Positions 63,070 through 64,000 of a stretch of 64,000 nucleotides of DNA are shown here, piece after piece (the stretch's first letter is position 1; every line of letters starts with the position of its first letter). Position numbers and translations under genes: made by a program. Source of the stretch: Marispirochaeta sp. (GTDB lineage Bacteria; Spirochaetota; Spirochaetia; JC444; Marispirochaetaceae). The stretch is from the NCBI RefSeq assembly GCF_963668165.1, contig NZ_OY764209.1, positions 930,001 to 994,000 on the forward strand, read 5' to 3'. The notes under the pieces were generated by a model, which was not told the origin of the DNA, made no database searches, and saw only the letters and a program-made list of their open reading frames with translations.

Positions 63070-63999
63070 ATGAAAGCACAGATTTTTACAATTACAGTTT
63101 TAACCCTTTTTCTCGGCATGCATGCTGTCGCGGAGGGTACCATGGAGACAGCGGCGGGGACAACTACAGAAACGCGGCGACAGGCAACTATTCATGTTCC
63201 CGCAGATTACGGGAGCACACCGGACCAGCTTGTCCGCGTAATTCTCCCTCTGCTTCAGGAAAACCTGCCCTTCCCTGTTTCGATTAAAAACAGCCCCGGC
63301 GTTTCCCCATTCTCTGCAGGTCCTGAATCCTCCGCATTTTCCGCCAATGGACATACCTGGCTCGGCGGAAACATAAGCGCATTTCTGGAGTCCCCGGACT
63401 CTGAGACGCGAATATTTACTGTCTTTGAGGTACCTGTTGTTCTTGCTGCAGCACCATCCTCTCCCCTGGTCAGTTTTCCGGACTTTCTATACCCTCCTCC
63501 AGGTGCACCACCCCTTGACTGCGTGGTAAGCCCCGCTGCCTTGAGCATAGAAAAGAGTACCGCACAGAGAATCGGCACTGATCCCGGAACCAGACATATC
63601 CGGCTTATGGAATCGGAACTTGTTTCAGGCCTGGAGGCGACCATACAGGGCAAAGCTCCCTGTATGGCAGCTCTTTCGGTTGAACTGACGGAGATGATGA
63701 GAATCGGGAAGCTCAAAGGACTGGCGGTCCTGTCAACTGTGCCGCTGAGAATAGAAGGCTACGGAGCGGTGCCCCCTGTCAGCTACTGGGAGAATGATTA
63801 TTCGCCGAAACCAGACTATTTTGGTATATTATTACCCGAAAACACTCCCCGGGAGACCCTGGACATGATTACTGCTCTTTGGAAGAACAGGATCTTTGAA
63901 TCAAAAGAACTGGCCTCCTACGCAGCGGAGCGAGGTCTTGTATTCAATCCCCGGATAGCCGGGCATGATACAGCCGACAGGACGCTTCCTCAGAAGTAA
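63070..63999 (+). CDS. TctC-like periplasmic substrate-binding protein
   Basis: 309 residues with a signal peptide (QIFTITVLTLFLGMHAVA) and a Bug/TctC-like fold: ATIHVPADYGSTPDQLVRVI, ALSIEKSTAQRIG, and LKGLAVLSTVPLR, then DYFGILLPENTPRETLDMI. Similarity is moderate and the usual N-terminal GGxxD motif is not obvious, so it may be a divergent member. No TctA/TctB partner is visible before the window ends at 64000. ATG start without a strong ribosome site. Confidence 0.6.
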   Translation: MKAQIFTITVLTLFLGMHAVAEGTMETAAGTTTETRRQATIHVPADYGSTPDQLVRVILPLLQENLPFPVSIKNSPGVSPFSAGPESSAFSANGHTWLGGNISAFLESPDSETRIFTVFEVPVVLAAAPSSPLVSFPDFLYPPPGAPPLDCVVSPAALSIEKSTAQRIGTDPGTRHIRLMESELVSGLEATIQGKAPCMAALSVELTEMMRIGKLKGLAVLSTVPLRIEGYGAVPPVSYWENDYSPKPDYFGILLPENTPRETLDMITALWKNRIFESKELASYAAERGLVFNPRIAGHDTADRTLPQK

Positions 64000-64000
64000 T

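Noticed and set aside
1..64000. tRNA, rRNA, CRISPR arrays, prophage
   Set aside because: No cloverleaf-type sequences, rRNA segments, regularly spaced repeats or phage structural genes were recognised by reading; a covariance search would be needed to exclude small RNAs.

Overview
The window reads as part of the chromosome of a free-living, Gram-negative-type spirochaete (moderate confidence, inferred). The gene content fits that group: an lptCAB-rpoN-hpf-hprK-ptsH block with a regulatory HPr and HPr kinase, YesM/YesN-type control of a sugar importer, TRAP transport, an outer-membrane beta-barrel protein, and many short-headed periplasmic binding proteins. No rRNA, tRNA, CRISPR or phage was seen.

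1-14.1 kb is a dense housekeeping block, nearly all on + and with 1-11 nt overlaps or short gaps: the end of a bifunctional-nuclease gene, pyrG, lptC-lptA-lptB (LPS export), a strong promoter, rpoN, hpf, hprK, ptsH, a DUF4390 protein, an NtrY/NtrX two-component pair, lexA and holA. uvrC converges on holA from the - strand.

14.3-22.4 kb is an AT-richer catabolic island. Two Gfo/Idh/MocA oxidoreductases flank a carbohydrate ABC importer (binding protein plus two permeases, no ATPase) and a YesM/YesN two-component system. A two-turn direct repeat lies in the importer promoter.

22.4-27.9 kb holds mmsA and a divergent GntR/FadR regulator, separated by a 159-bp palindromic MITE-like element. It also holds uraA and deoC (pyrimidine salvage), a CACAGAG-type dispersed repeat, and the remnant of a heavy-metal P-type ATPase.

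27.9-41.7 kb has a GAF-PAS-adenylate cyclase followed by a large HEAT-repeat protein and a convergent DsrE-like gene. Next comes a C4-dicarboxylate operon: dctPQM, a malic enzyme split by a one-base deletion, and nfnAB. A DcuS/DcuR-like pair stands beside it; the kinase is preceded by a coupled 30-codon ORF.

41.7-48.8 kb is a TetR-RND-LolA-like-beta-barrel operon. Its RND gene is cut by a complete 1,676-bp insertion sequence with 14-bp terminal inverted repeats and a 6-bp target duplication.

48.9-64 kb carries thrH, two DUF4230 proteins, a PAS-kinase-REC-REC-HPt hybrid kinase with a REC-x-REC regulator, and a protein joining a cyclic-nucleotide-binding fold to a nucleoside-phosphorylase-like domain. 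The last of these is co-transcribed with a MarR regulator, divergent from a glycine-betaine importer (proVWX type). The window ends with an adenosine-specific kinase, a Na/Pi cotransporter and a TctC-like binding protein.

Main points for follow-up: the CNB/phosphorylase-like fusion and its MarR/betaine context, the malic enzyme frameshift, the IS-split RND gene, the MITE, the deleted P-type ATPase and the small leader ORFs.
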